40,789 nt of DNA from Pseudomonas sp. LS-2 (GTDB taxonomy: Bacteria; Pseudomonadota; Gammaproteobacteria; Pseudomonadales; Pseudomonadaceae): NCBI RefSeq assembly GCF_003605735.1, contig NZ_QXTJ01000016.1:230539-271327 (forward strand), read 5' to 3'. This document shows, piece after piece, positions 28,561 to 36,506 of the stretch; positions within the stretch are counted from its first letter, which is position 1, and the number at the start of each line of letters is the position of its first letter. The position numbers were made by a program, and so were the translations under genes. The notes beneath the pieces were generated by a model. The model searched no databases. It was not told the origin of the DNA and saw only the letters and a program-made list of their open reading frames with translations.

Positions 28561-29127
28561 ATGTCCAGTGTATTGCGTCCGGCCATGAGCCTGATCGTTC
28601 TGATGACCCTGATTACCGGCGTGGCGTATCCGCTGGTGGTGACGGGCGTTGCGCAAGTGGCGTTTCCCGTGCAGGCCAATGGCAGTCTGGTGTATGACGA
28701 TCAGGAAAAAGTGCGAGGGTCCGAATTGATTGCGCAAGCGTTTACCGGCGAGAAGTGGTTTCATCCACGCCCTTCGGCCGGTGCGTTTGCCACGGTCGCC
28801 AGCGGTGCGAGTAATCTGTCGCCGAGCAATCCGGCGCTCGCCACACGTATCGGTGATGATGCGCTCAAGGAGAAGGTCGATAATCAGGGGCCTGTGCCGT
28901 TGAATCTGCTGACCACCTCCGGCAGCGGACTGGACCCGCACCTGTCGCCGGCAGCGGCGCAGTATCAAGTCGCACGGATCGCCGCGGCGCGTCATCTGCC
29001 GCGTGAGACGGTGCAGGGTCTGGTGGTGGCTAACACCTACAGCCCGTTGATCGGGCCGCCGGTGGTGAACGTGTTGGCGTTGAACCAGAGTCTGGATGCG
29101 TTGCCGTCTGGCAAACAGGTGAACTGA
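28561..29127 (+). CDS. kdpC: K+-transporting ATPase subunit C
   Basis: Encodes 188 residues from the second of two adjacent ATGs (28558 and 28561); GAGGA at 28549-28553 leaves 7 bases before 28561 but only 4 before 28558. KdpC has one N-terminal helix ([20 protein letters not shown]) and a periplasmic domain. Family signatures are [48 protein letters not shown] and [17 protein letters not shown]. It is thought to help the K+ affinity or assembly of the complex. It is separated from kdpB by 63 bases with a hairpin and from kdpD by a REPIN. Confidence 0.96.
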   Translation: MSSVLRPAMSLIVLMTLITGVAYPLVVTGVAQVAFPVQANGSLVYDDQEKVRGSELIAQAFTGEKWFHPRPSAGAFATVASGASNLSPSNPALATRIGDDALKEKVDNQGPVPLNLLTTSGSGLDPHLSPAAAQYQVARIAAARHLPRETVQGLVVANTYSPLIGPPVVNVLALNQSLDALPSGKQVN

Positions 29128-29156
29128 AGTACTCCGTAACCGAGTTCCACGGGGCT

Positions 29157-29247
29157 CTGTAGGAGCGCGCTTGCCCGCGATTGGGTTGTGTCAGGCTGCT
29201 AACCGGCCACTGACAGAGCGCGATCGCGGGCAAGCGCGCTCCTACAG
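29157..29247. repeat. REPIN with perfect 25-bp arms between kdpC and kdpD
   Basis: The arms 29157-29181 and 29223-29247 (GTAGGAGCGCGCTTGCCCGC core) are exact reverse complements around a 41-base spacer. Same family as the imperfect copy at 10831-10914. The hairpin would lie inside a kdpFABC-DE transcript. Confidence 0.92.
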
Positions 29248-29294
29248 GAATTGCAGCAGGGCTCAAACGTAATCAATACCCAAGGACAACCATC

Positions 29295-31952
29295 GTGAAC
29301 CCAAACAGCCGCGCCGACGCTCTGCTGGCCCATCTGCCCCGGGACGACCGTGGTCGGTTGAAGGTGTTTCTCGGCGCTGCCCCCGGCGTGGGCAAGACCT
29401 TCGCCATGTTGCAGGCGGCACACACGCAAATGCGCCAGGGCGTTTCGCTGCTGGTCGGTGTGGTCGAAACCCATGGCCGCGCCGAAACCGAAGCCTTGCT
29501 CGGCGGCTTGCCGCAACTGCCCATGCTGCGCTCCGAATACCGGGGCGTGACGCTCGAAGAAATGGACCTCGACGCTTTGCTCGTGGCGAAACCGAAGCTG
29601 GTGCTGGTGGACGAACTCGCCCACAGCAACGCGCCGGGCAGCCGTCACGCCAAACGCTGGCAAGACATTCAGGAACTGCTCGCGGCAGGTATCGACGTCT
29701 ACACCACGGTCAACGTTCAGCACCTGGAAAGCCTCAACGATCAGGTGCGCGGCATCACTGGGGTGCAAGTGCGCGAGACCCTGCCTGACTGGGTGTTGCA
29801 GGAGGCCTACGAACTGGTGCTGATCGATTTGCCCCCCCGGGAGCTGCTGGAGCGGCTTCGCGATGGCAAGGTCTACGTACCGGAACAGGCGAGGGCCGCC
29901 ATCGATGCGTTCTTCACGCAGACCAACCTGACCGCGCTGCGGGAAATGGCTATGCAGACCGCTGCCGCTCAGGTGGATAACGATCTGGCGCTGGGGTATC
30001 GGCAATTGGGGCAGGCCGCGCCCGCCGTGCGCGGCCGGTTGCTGGTCGGGATCGACGGCGATGCTCAGGCTGAACGTCTGGTGCGTCACGCCAGCCGTGT
30101 CGCCCAACGTCGGCATCTGCCGTGGAGTCTGGTGCATGTCGACAATGGCCGGTTCTTCGACGAACTGGCGCGCACCCGCTTGCAGAATGCCCAGCAACTG
30201 GCCGAACGGCTGGGTGGCGAGGTCGTCGTGCTGCGGGCCCCGGAAGTGGCGAAGACGCTGATTCAACACGCCGCCGAGCGTCGTGCCAGTCTGGTGCTGG
30301 TCGGCCAGTCCGAGCGGTCGTTGCGTCGTCGCCTGTTCGGAGGCGGGCTGGCGGCGCGGCTGCTGCGCAATGCCCATGGCCTTGAAATCAATGTGCTCGA
30401 CAGCGAGGCGCGCGCCGATCAACCGCGTTCGACCACGCCTCGCGCTTTTCGGTGGTTCGATTACCTCTTGGCGGTGCTGGCGACCGTCTGTGCCAGTGCG
30501 CTGGCGTGGGCAGTGTCGAGCTTTCTGGCGCTGCCCAACATTTCGCTGGTGTTCCTTGCCGCCGTGTTGCTGGTGGCCGTGCGCAGCAGCGTCGGCCCGG
30601 CGATGGTCTGTTCTGTGCTGTCGTTTCTGGCCTATGACTTTCTGTTCATCCCGCCGAATTTTTCTTTGAGCATTCAGCGCGAAGAAGATGTGCTCACCTT
30701 GCTGTTCTTCCTGATGATGGCAGCGTTGACCGGCAATCTTGCGGCGCGTCAGCGTCGCCAGTTGCAGGCGTTGCGCGATACTCAGGAAGAAACCAGCGAA
30801 CTGCTCGACCTGTCCAGACGCCTCACCGCCGCCACCGATCGCCAGGCTGTGCTCAGTGCCGCCGAACACCATCTGGCGGGCTGGAGCGAGTTGCAGATCT
30901 GCGTCCTCGATCACGATGCTCAGCAAGGCTGGATAGTTGAAGTCGGCGGCGCGCTCGAGTTCTCCGAGTTCGAACGGGCGGCCGCAGACTGGGCCTGGCA
31001 ACACGGGCAGGCGGCGGGCAAAAGCACCGGGACGTTGCCGTCGGGCCACTGGTGGTGGCTGCCGTTATGGGTCGACGATGCGCCCATGGCCCTCCTGGGT
31101 GTCAAGGCGCGTGAAGGGCAGAGTTTCAGCGCTCAACGTCGGCGCTTGCTGACGGCGCTGAGTCAGCCGCTGGGTCAGGCGCTGGCCCGGGCCCGACTGG
31201 CCGAAGACCTGGAAGCGGCGCGTCTGCACGGCGAAACCGAGCAACTGCGCAGCGCCCTGCTGGCGTCGGTTTCCCATGACCTGCGCACGCCGCTGACGGC
31301 CATGCGTGGCAGCATCGACAGCCTGCTGGCGCTCGGCGAGGCGATTCCCCTGCATGACCGGCAGGAATTGCTGGAAGGCACCCGCGACGAGGCTGAACGT
31401 CTGGACCGCTACATCCAGAACCTGCTGGACATGACCCGGCTGGGGCACGGCGCGTTGAAGCTGGCGCGGGACTGGGTGTCCCCCGGCGATATCGTCGGCA
31501 GCACCTTGAATCGTCTGCGTGCGGTGCTGGCGCCGTTGCAGGTCAGCACTGATCTGCCGGTCGATCTGCCATTGCTCTACGTGCATGCGGCGCTGATCGA
31601 ACAGGCCCTGATCAACGTGGTGGAAAACGCGGCGCGCTTCTCGCCGGTTCACGGGCGGTTGCAGATGCACGTACACGCCACCGACGAGGAGCTGGTCTTT
31701 GCGGTCAGCGACGAAGGCCCGGGGATTCCCGAGGCTGAGCGGGCCAAGATTTTCGACATGTTCTACACCGCTGCGAGGGGGGATCGTGGCGGGCAGGGAA
31801 CGGGGCTGGGCCTGGCGATCTGTCAGGGGATGGTCGGCGCCCATGGCGGACGGATCACCGTGGGCGACGGTATCGAGGGGCGCGGGACCTGCATCAGTCT
31901 GCACCTGCCGTTGCAGGCGCAGCCGCAGGCGGAAATGGAGCAGGCGGTTTGA
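29295..31952 (+). CDS. kdpD: Osmosensitive K+ channel sensor histidine kinase KdpD
   Basis: Encodes 885 residues from a GTG start with AAGGA upstream. The N-terminal KdpD domain has Walker A GAAPGVGKT (27-35) and VLVDELAHSNAPGSRH. A universal-stress-protein-like domain follows (LLVGIDGDAQAERLVRHASR ... LVGQSERSLRRRLFGGG). Then come four closely spaced transmembrane helices (about 393-485), a GAF-like region, HisKA with His661 (SVSHDLRTPLTAMRGSIDSL) and HATPase (NVVENAARFSP, DEGPGIP, GQGTGLGLAI). It senses low K+ or osmotic stress and phosphorylates KdpE. The REPIN upstream could separate its expression from kdpFABC. Confidence 0.96.
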   Translation: MNPNSRADALLAHLPRDDRGRLKVFLGAAPGVGKTFAMLQAAHTQMRQGVSLLVGVVETHGRAETEALLGGLPQLPMLRSEYRGVTLEEMDLDALLVAKPKLVLVDELAHSNAPGSRHAKRWQDIQELLAAGIDVYTTVNVQHLESLNDQVRGITGVQVRETLPDWVLQEAYELVLIDLPPRELLERLRDGKVYVPEQARAAIDAFFTQTNLTALREMAMQTAAAQVDNDLALGYRQLGQAAPAVRGRLLVGIDGDAQAERLVRHASRVAQRRHLPWSLVHVDNGRFFDELARTRLQNAQQLAERLGGEVVVLRAPEVAKTLIQHAAERRASLVLVGQSERSLRRRLFGGGLAARLLRNAHGLEINVLDSEARADQPRSTTPRAFRWFDYLLAVLATVCASALAWAVSSFLALPNISLVFLAAVLLVAVRSSVGPAMVCSVLSFLAYDFLFIPPNFSLSIQREEDVLTLLFFLMMAALTGNLAARQRRQLQALRDTQEETSELLDLSRRLTAATDRQAVLSAAEHHLAGWSELQICVLDHDAQQGWIVEVGGALEFSEFERAAADWAWQHGQAAGKSTGTLPSGHWWWLPLWVDDAPMALLGVKAREGQSFSAQRRRLLTALSQPLGQALARARLAEDLEAARLHGETEQLRSALLASVSHDLRTPLTAMRGSIDSLLALGEAIPLHDRQELLEGTRDEAERLDRYIQNLLDMTRLGHGALKLARDWVSPGDIVGSTLNRLRAVLAPLQVSTDLPVDLPLLYVHAALIEQALINVVENAARFSPVHGRLQMHVHATDEELVFAVSDEGPGIPEAERAKIFDMFYTAARGDRGGQGTGLGLAICQGMVGAHGGRITVGDGIEGRGTCISLHLPLQAQPQAEMEQAV

Positions 31953-32006
31953 GTGGACTTTGCGCTACGCTCGCGCTTTTCGAGAACCCTTTGTCATGAG
32001 ACTGCC

Positions 32007-32696
32007 ATGAGCCAGACCGCAACCATTCTGGTGATCGATGATGAACCGCAGATCCGCAAGTTTCTGCGCATCAGCCTCGCGTCACAAGGCTACAAAGTGC
32101 TGGAAGCCGGGACCGGCAGCGAGGGCTTGAGCCAGGCGGCGTTGAACAAGCCCGATCTGTTGGTGCTCGACCTCGGGTTGCCGGACATGGACGGCCAGAA
32201 TGTCCTGAGTCAGTTGCGCGAGTGGTCGGCGGTGCCGGTGCTGGTGCTGTCGGTTCGCGCCAGCGAGGGTGAGAAGGTGCGTGCGCTGGATGCCGGGGCG
32301 AACGACTACGTGACCAAGCCGTTCGGCATTCAGGAGTTTCTGGCGCGCATTCGTGCCTTGCTGCGTCAGACGTCGGACACGGGGCACACCGATGCGGCGC
32401 TGGTGATCGGGCCGTTGACCGTGGACCTGGCCTATCGACGGGTGTCGCTGGACGGCGTCGAGGTCGCGCTGACCCGCAAGGAATACGCGGTGCTGGCGCA
32501 ACTGGCGCGGCATCCGGGGCGGGTCATCACTCAGCAGCAACTGCTCAAGGACATCTGGGGCCCGACCCATGTGGAAGACACCCATTACCTGCGCATCGTG
32601 GTCGGTCATCTGCGGCAGAAACTGGCGGATGACCCCGCGGCGCCACGGTTCATCGTGACCGAGGCGGGGGTCGGGTATCGGTTGGCGCAGTCATGA
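32007..32696 (+). CDS. kdpE: KDP operon response regulator KdpE
   Basis: Encodes 229 residues from the ATG at 32007 (MSQTATILVIDDEPQIRKF); the frame runs 18 codons further upstream without homology. The receiver domain has the phosphorylated Asp55 (LLVLDLGLPDMDG) and NDYVTKPFGIQEFLARI. The OmpR-type winged helix shows LTRKEYAVLAQLARHPGRVI, DTHYLRIVVGHLRQKLADDP and GVGYRLA. Phosphorylated KdpE activates kdpFABC, probably through the site at 24504-24520. It starts 54 bases after kdpD and ends the kdp cluster. Confidence 0.96.
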   Translation: MSQTATILVIDDEPQIRKFLRISLASQGYKVLEAGTGSEGLSQAALNKPDLLVLDLGLPDMDGQNVLSQLREWSAVPVLVLSVRASEGEKVRALDAGANDYVTKPFGIQEFLARIRALLRQTSDTGHTDAALVIGPLTVDLAYRRVSLDGVEVALTRKEYAVLAQLARHPGRVITQQQLLKDIWGPTHVEDTHYLRIVVGHLRQKLADDPAAPRFIVTEAGVGYRLAQS

Positions 32697-32724
32697 CGCC
32701 AATCCACGGCAAGCCTGGATTCCT

Positions 32725-32813
32725 GCGGGAACCGGCTTGCTGTCGAGGGCGGTGTGTCAGTCATGCATGAGTCGCCTGGCACCCTGCATTCGCCAGCCAG
32801 CCGGCTCCCCCAC
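32725..32813. repeat. REPIN between kdpE and the patatin gene, diverged
   Basis: GCGGGAACCGGCTTGCTGTC starts at 32725; the inverted partner TTCGCCAGCCAGCCGGCTCC lies near 32789-32808. Same family as 7980-8060. It fills the gap between the convergent kdpE and patatin genes; no ordinary terminator is seen there. Confidence 0.72.
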
Positions 32814-32831
32814 GTTTTCTCGTTGTTCCCC

Positions 32832-33896
32832 TCAATGCTCGCGCTCGTACCGGTCCAGCGTGTCCCGTGCGATCTCCCGTCCCAGGGCGATCAGTTCCGG
32901 CGCCTTGTAGAACTCGAAAAAACGGCACACGCGTTTGGGCACGTTGATCAAAATGTCCGGCGGATACCCGGCAATCTTGTACTGCGCCAATGACGTCTGC
33001 ATCACCTCGAAACTCTGGTTGATCAGGTCCAGCAGGGACGCAGGTCCCACGTTGTCGACGATGATCGAACCGCTGGCGGACTTGGGCGCACCGGGTTCCT
33101 GAGGGGCGGCGCAGGGTTGCTGGCCCTGGGGATCGGCTGAGTCCGTGTCATGGCTGCCCAGCCACGGGCTGTTCGGGAGGGTCGCGGCGGTGGTCTTGAG
33201 GCTGTCCTGTGCCAGACGCAGCACATCGTCGCCGGCCACGTCCAGCTTGCGCCGAAAGGGCAGGTGCGAGCCGATGGAGCTGATCAGGCTGTCGAAGCGT
33301 TTTTTCACCGCTGGCGGACGCTCGATCACCGGTAGCTGATAGTGCTTCTGGTTGGTGGAGTTGAGGTTGACCGCGACGATCAGGTCGCAGTGGCTTGAAA
33401 CCACCGGCACAATCGGCAAAGGGTTCAACAGACCGCCGTCCACCAGCGTGCGATTGCCCTGTACCACCGGGGTGAACAGGCTGGGAATCGCTGCCGAGGC
33501 GCGCATGGCCGAATGCAGGTTGCCCTCCTGAAACCAGATTTCCTGCTGGTTGGTCAGGTCGGTGGCGACGGCGGTGTAGGGGATTCGCAGATCCTCGATG
33601 TTGACCTCGCCGACGATCTCGCGAATCTGACCGAAGACTTTCTCCCCGCGAATCGCCCCAAGCCGGAAACTCACATCCACCAGTCGCAGCACATCCAGAT
33701 AATCAAGGCTCTCGATCCAGGCCTTGTATTGCGGCAGTTTTCCGGCCGCGTAAATGCCACCGACCACGGCCCCCATCGAACACCCGGCGATACAGGCGAT
33801 GTCGTAACCGCGCCGCTCTAGTTCCTCGATCACGCCAATGTGCGCGTACCCCCTGGCACCCCCGGAACCCAACACCAGCGCAATTCGTTTCTTCAT
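32832..33896 (-). CDS. Patatin-like phospholipase family protein (RssA-like)
   Basis: Encodes 354 residues. The patatin Ser-Asp dyad is intact: oxyanion loop LGSGGARGYAHIG (about 9-21), nucleophile Ser40 in GCSMGAVVGG and Asp153 in VDGGLLNPLP. The first ~200 residues resemble E. coli RssA and YchK-type proteins. The C-terminal third has a disordered stretch (SDTDSADPQGQQPCAAPQEP region) followed by a helical segment, which is longer than RssA. No signal peptide, so probably cytosolic. Lipid hydrolase activity is likely but the substrate is unknown. It is transcribed away from the next lipoprotein gene. Confidence 0.9.
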   Translation of the reverse strand: MKKRIALVLGSGGARGYAHIGVIEELERRGYDIACIAGCSMGAVVGGIYAAGKLPQYKAWIESLDYLDVLRLVDVSFRLGAIRGEKVFGQIREIVGEVNIEDLRIPYTAVATDLTNQQEIWFQEGNLHSAMRASAAIPSLFTPVVQGNRTLVDGGLLNPLPIVPVVSSHCDLIVAVNLNSTNQKHYQLPVIERPPAVKKRFDSLISSIGSHLPFRRKLDVAGDDVLRLAQDSLKTTAATLPNSPWLGSHDTDSADPQGQQPCAAPQEPGAPKSASGSIIVDNVGPASLLDLINQSFEVMQTSLAQYKIAGYPPDILINVPKRVCRFFEFYKAPELIALGREIARDTLDRYEREH

Positions 33897-34073
33897 CTAA
33901 AGGCTCCCCGTGGCAATGGTTCTACCCTACGCCCTAGGCTGGCGGTAATCATCTGGTGTTTGTATAACCCTTGCGACATAAAACAGATACTCTGCGACGC
34001 CGGGTCGTGGCACTTTTGCATCGCCGCACCGTCAAAGCCGCATTCTCGATTTCCACTGTTGAGGTAACACTGA

Positions 34074-34352
34074 ATGAAAGCCTGGATCTGCCTGCCTTTG
34101 CTTGCCCTCGTTCTCACAGGCTGTGCGGGTAAAACCGCCTATCGCGACGCGTGCGCCACCAACCTCGATGCGGCCTGGCATGAGCTGGATCTGGCCAAGG
34201 CAGAAGGGTTCGCCGGCACCGTCAGCTATTCCAAGGCCCTGTCGCTGCTGACCGGCGCCAAGACCCAGCAACAGTTCGAAGCCTTCGAAGGTTGTTCCGA
34301 GAAAGCCGAGAAAGCCCGTTTCTATATCCGCGAGTCTCGCGCGGGTCGATAA
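34074..34352 (+). CDS. Small lipoprotein of unknown function
   Basis: Encodes 92 residues with GAGG upstream of the ATG. MKAWICLPLLALVLTGCAGK is a lipoprotein signal with lipobox LTGC and Cys17. Ala and Gly follow the Cys, which is compatible with outer-membrane sorting. The mature part contains two more cysteines (DACATN and FEGCSEKA) and helical sequence (DAAWHELDLAKAEGFAGTVS) reminiscent of a TPR-like or helical-hairpin repeat. A homologue sits beside the patatin gene in P. aeruginosa (PA1641, from memory). Function unknown. Confidence 0.85.
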   Translation: MKAWICLPLLALVLTGCAGKTAYRDACATNLDAAWHELDLAKAEGFAGTVSYSKALSLLTGAKTQQQFEAFEGCSEKAEKARFYIRESRAGR

Positions 34353-34372
34353 AAGTGCTTGATTGAAAAGAC

Positions 34373-34442
34373 CTGTAGCAGTCCGGCTTGCCAGCGGTGG
34401 CGAGTGTGCAGACCCCACCGCCGGCAAGCCGTGCTGCTACAG
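34373..34442. repeat. REPIN (GTAGCAGTCCGGCTTGCCGG family)
   Basis: CTGTAGCAGTCCGGCTTGCC starts at 34373 and the inverted GGCAAGCCGTGCTGCTACAG ends at 34442; 28-base arms with a few mismatches and a short spacer. The remaining ~180 bases to moxR show no gene; GGGGAGG before 34623 is the moxR ribosome site. Confidence 0.88.
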
Positions 34443-34622
34443 ACGATGTTGCAGCCTTGAATTCTTGCGCTTCGCCTCACTGCTTCACCCTCCCGCAACA
34501 AATCCTCCTGATTCCCTCTATCTGCTCTGGCGAAAAGGCCTACGCTGACTTTAAAGTGGCTGCACGTCTGGCATTTTCTGCAGTCCTAATAGCCAAGAGC
34601 AGTCGCCTGGGGAGGCTTTCCA

Positions 34623-35540
34623 ATGGGCAGAAAACTGGATGCGTGTCTCAACGCGATCAATGAAGTGGTGCTGGGCAAGGAGCCTCAGGTTCGTCTGGCC
34701 ATGACCTGTCTGCTGGGCGGCGGTCATCTGCTGATCGAAGATTTGCCCGGCATGGGCAAGACCACCCTCAGTCATACCCTGGCGCGGGTCCTGGGACTGA
34801 GCTTTCAGCGCATTCAATTCACCTCCGATCTGCTGCCGGGCGACATCCTGGGCACCTCGATCTTCGACCGGGAAACCGGGCAGTTCACCTTTCATCCGGG
34901 GCCGATCTTCGCCGAACTGGTACTCGCGGATGAGATCAACCGCGCCACCCCGAAAAGCCAGAGCGCGCTGCTAGAAGCGATGGAAGAAGGGCAGGTCACC
35001 ATCGAAGGTGCAACGCGCCTGCTGCCCGATCCGTTTTTTGTCATTGCCACCCAGAACCCCTTCAGTCAGGGCGGCACCTTTGCCTTGCCCGAGTCGCAAC
35101 TGGACCGCTTTCTGATGCGCCTGTCGCTGGGTTACCCGGCACGGTCGGCCGAAAAGGCCCTGCTGCTGGGTGAATCGCGCCGTGAGTTATTGCCCCGCAT
35201 CGAGCCAATTCTGGACCACACTGAACTGGCCGCGATGCAGGAAGAAGCGCGCCGGGTCCGGGCCAGCGATGCCTTGGTCGACTATGTGTTGAGACTGGTG
35301 GACGCCACGCGCAGCCAGCCGCAATTCGCCTACGGTCTGTCGCCTCGTGCCAGTCTGGCGATTCTGTCGGCGGCGCGAGCCTGGGCCTTGGTGATCGGAC
35401 GTGATTACGTGATACCTGAAGACGTTCAGGCGATTCTGCCTTCGGTGATCGGTCATCGCCTGCGCGAGCGCACCGATCCCACCGGGCATGGCGGCGGGGC
35501 GTTGGTTCAATGGCTGCTGCGTGAGGTGCCGGTGCTTTGA
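34623..35540 (+). CDS. MoxR-family AAA+ ATPase
   Basis: Encodes 305 residues from an ATG with GGGGAGG 7 bases upstream. It is a cytosolic AAA+ chaperone of the MoxR type: Walker A LPGMGKTT (about 41-48), Walker B LVLADEINRATPKSQSALLE, sensor 1 VIATQNP and the arginine-finger region PESQLDRFLMRLSLGYP. The C-terminal lid has YGLSPRASLAILSAARAWA. MoxR proteins usually sit before a DUF58 protein and help mature or assemble partner proteins. Its stop shares one base with the DUF58 start, so the operon is tightly coupled. Confidence 0.94.
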   Translation: MGRKLDACLNAINEVVLGKEPQVRLAMTCLLGGGHLLIEDLPGMGKTTLSHTLARVLGLSFQRIQFTSDLLPGDILGTSIFDRETGQFTFHPGPIFAELVLADEINRATPKSQSALLEAMEEGQVTIEGATRLLPDPFFVIATQNPFSQGGTFALPESQLDRFLMRLSLGYPARSAEKALLLGESRRELLPRIEPILDHTELAAMQEEARRVRASDALVDYVLRLVDATRSQPQFAYGLSPRASLAILSAARAWALVIGRDYVIPEDVQAILPSVIGHRLRERTDPTGHGGGALVQWLLREVPVL

Positions 35541-36493
35541 TGCCACAGTTCAAACCGGTCTGGCAGCGCTGGGTGGGACGCCGTATCCCCCCGGCATCGC
35601 GGATCGAGCTGGATCACCGACGAATCTTCATTCTGCCGACACGGGTCGGCGGCACCTACGCGCTCGTGCTGTTCCTGCTGCTGCTGGTCTCGATCAATTA
35701 TCAGAACAGCCTTGCCTACGGGCTGACCTTTCTCATGCTCTCGGTGGGGATTCTCGCGATCCTGCACACCTACCGCAATTTCAGCGGCCTGATTCTCAGC
35801 GCCAGCAACGCCCGCTCGGTGTTCGTCGGCGAACCGGTGCAGTTGCGCCTGCGGCTGGAGAGCGCCGCCCACGGCCATCAGGCCATCGCGCTGGGCTGGG
35901 ACAGCGAGCAACTGGAGCAGGCCGACGTCGACCCGGAACGTCAGGTGGAGGTCGCCTTGACGTTGCCGGCTGCCCACCGTGGCTGGTTACGGGCGCCGCG
36001 TCTGCGGGTCGAAAGTGTGTTTCCGCTGGGGATCTTCCGCGCCTGGAGCTGGCTGGACCTGGAGCAGACCGTCTTGATTTACCCGCGCCCGGTGCCGGGC
36101 AGCATGCCGTTGCTGCAAGGGGTACAACCTCACGCCGAGGATGACGGACAGGCGACGCAGGGGCAGGGCGTCGACGATTATCAGGGCCTGCGCCTGTGGC
36201 AGCCCGGCGACTCGCTGCGGCGCATGCACTGGAAAGCCTGGTCTCGCGGTCAGGGCCTGATGGTCAAGGAGTTCACCGACCTGAGCGGCCATGACCTGTG
36301 TCTGGATTTCATGGCCTTGGGCGGCGACATCGAAGAGCGCCTGTCGCGCTTGTGTTATTGGGTGCTGGAACTGTCCCAGCGCCAACAACCGTTCGCCTTG
36401 CGTCTGCCGGGTTTTCTGTCGGCGGTGGACAGCGGTGACGCTCATCGCGAAGCCTGTCTTCGGCAGCTGGCGCTCTACGGGGTGCGGGCATGA
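35540..36493 (+). CDS. DUF58 domain-containing membrane protein
   Basis: Encodes 317 residues from the ATG that overlaps the moxR stop by one base. Two membrane segments occur near residues 35-75 (TYALVLFLLLLVSINYQ and GLTFLMLSVGILAILH). The DUF58 core is clear: DYQGLRLWQPGDSLRRMHWK, then SRGQGLMVKEF, before a domain related to von Willebrand factor A. The usual MIDAS residues are not obvious (LCLDFMALGGD). It is the middle member of the moxR-DUF58-transglutaminase operon; in these systems the DUF58 protein is the likely MoxR client. Precise function is unknown. Confidence 0.92.
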   Translation: MPQFKPVWQRWVGRRIPPASRIELDHRRIFILPTRVGGTYALVLFLLLLVSINYQNSLAYGLTFLMLSVGILAILHTYRNFSGLILSASNARSVFVGEPVQLRLRLESAAHGHQAIALGWDSEQLEQADVDPERQVEVALTLPAAHRGWLRAPRLRVESVFPLGIFRAWSWLDLEQTVLIYPRPVPGSMPLLQGVQPHAEDDGQATQGQGVDDYQGLRLWQPGDSLRRMHWKAWSRGQGLMVKEFTDLSGHDLCLDFMALGGDIEERLSRLCYWVLELSQRQQPFALRLPGFLSAVDSGDAHREACLRQLALYGVRA

Positions 36494-36506
36494 GCGCGAG
36501 GCTGCC

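Noticed and set aside
26959..28995. 678-codon antisense frame across kdpB and kdpC
   Set aside because: It crosses two well-conserved genes and an intergenic hairpin, is rich in H, Q, R and G as expected for reverse-frame artefacts, and has no recognisable motif.
34569..34582. Sigma-54 promoter (TGGCA...TGCA) upstream of moxR
   Set aside because: The conserved GG and GC are 8 bases apart instead of the required 10, and the TTGC box is incomplete.
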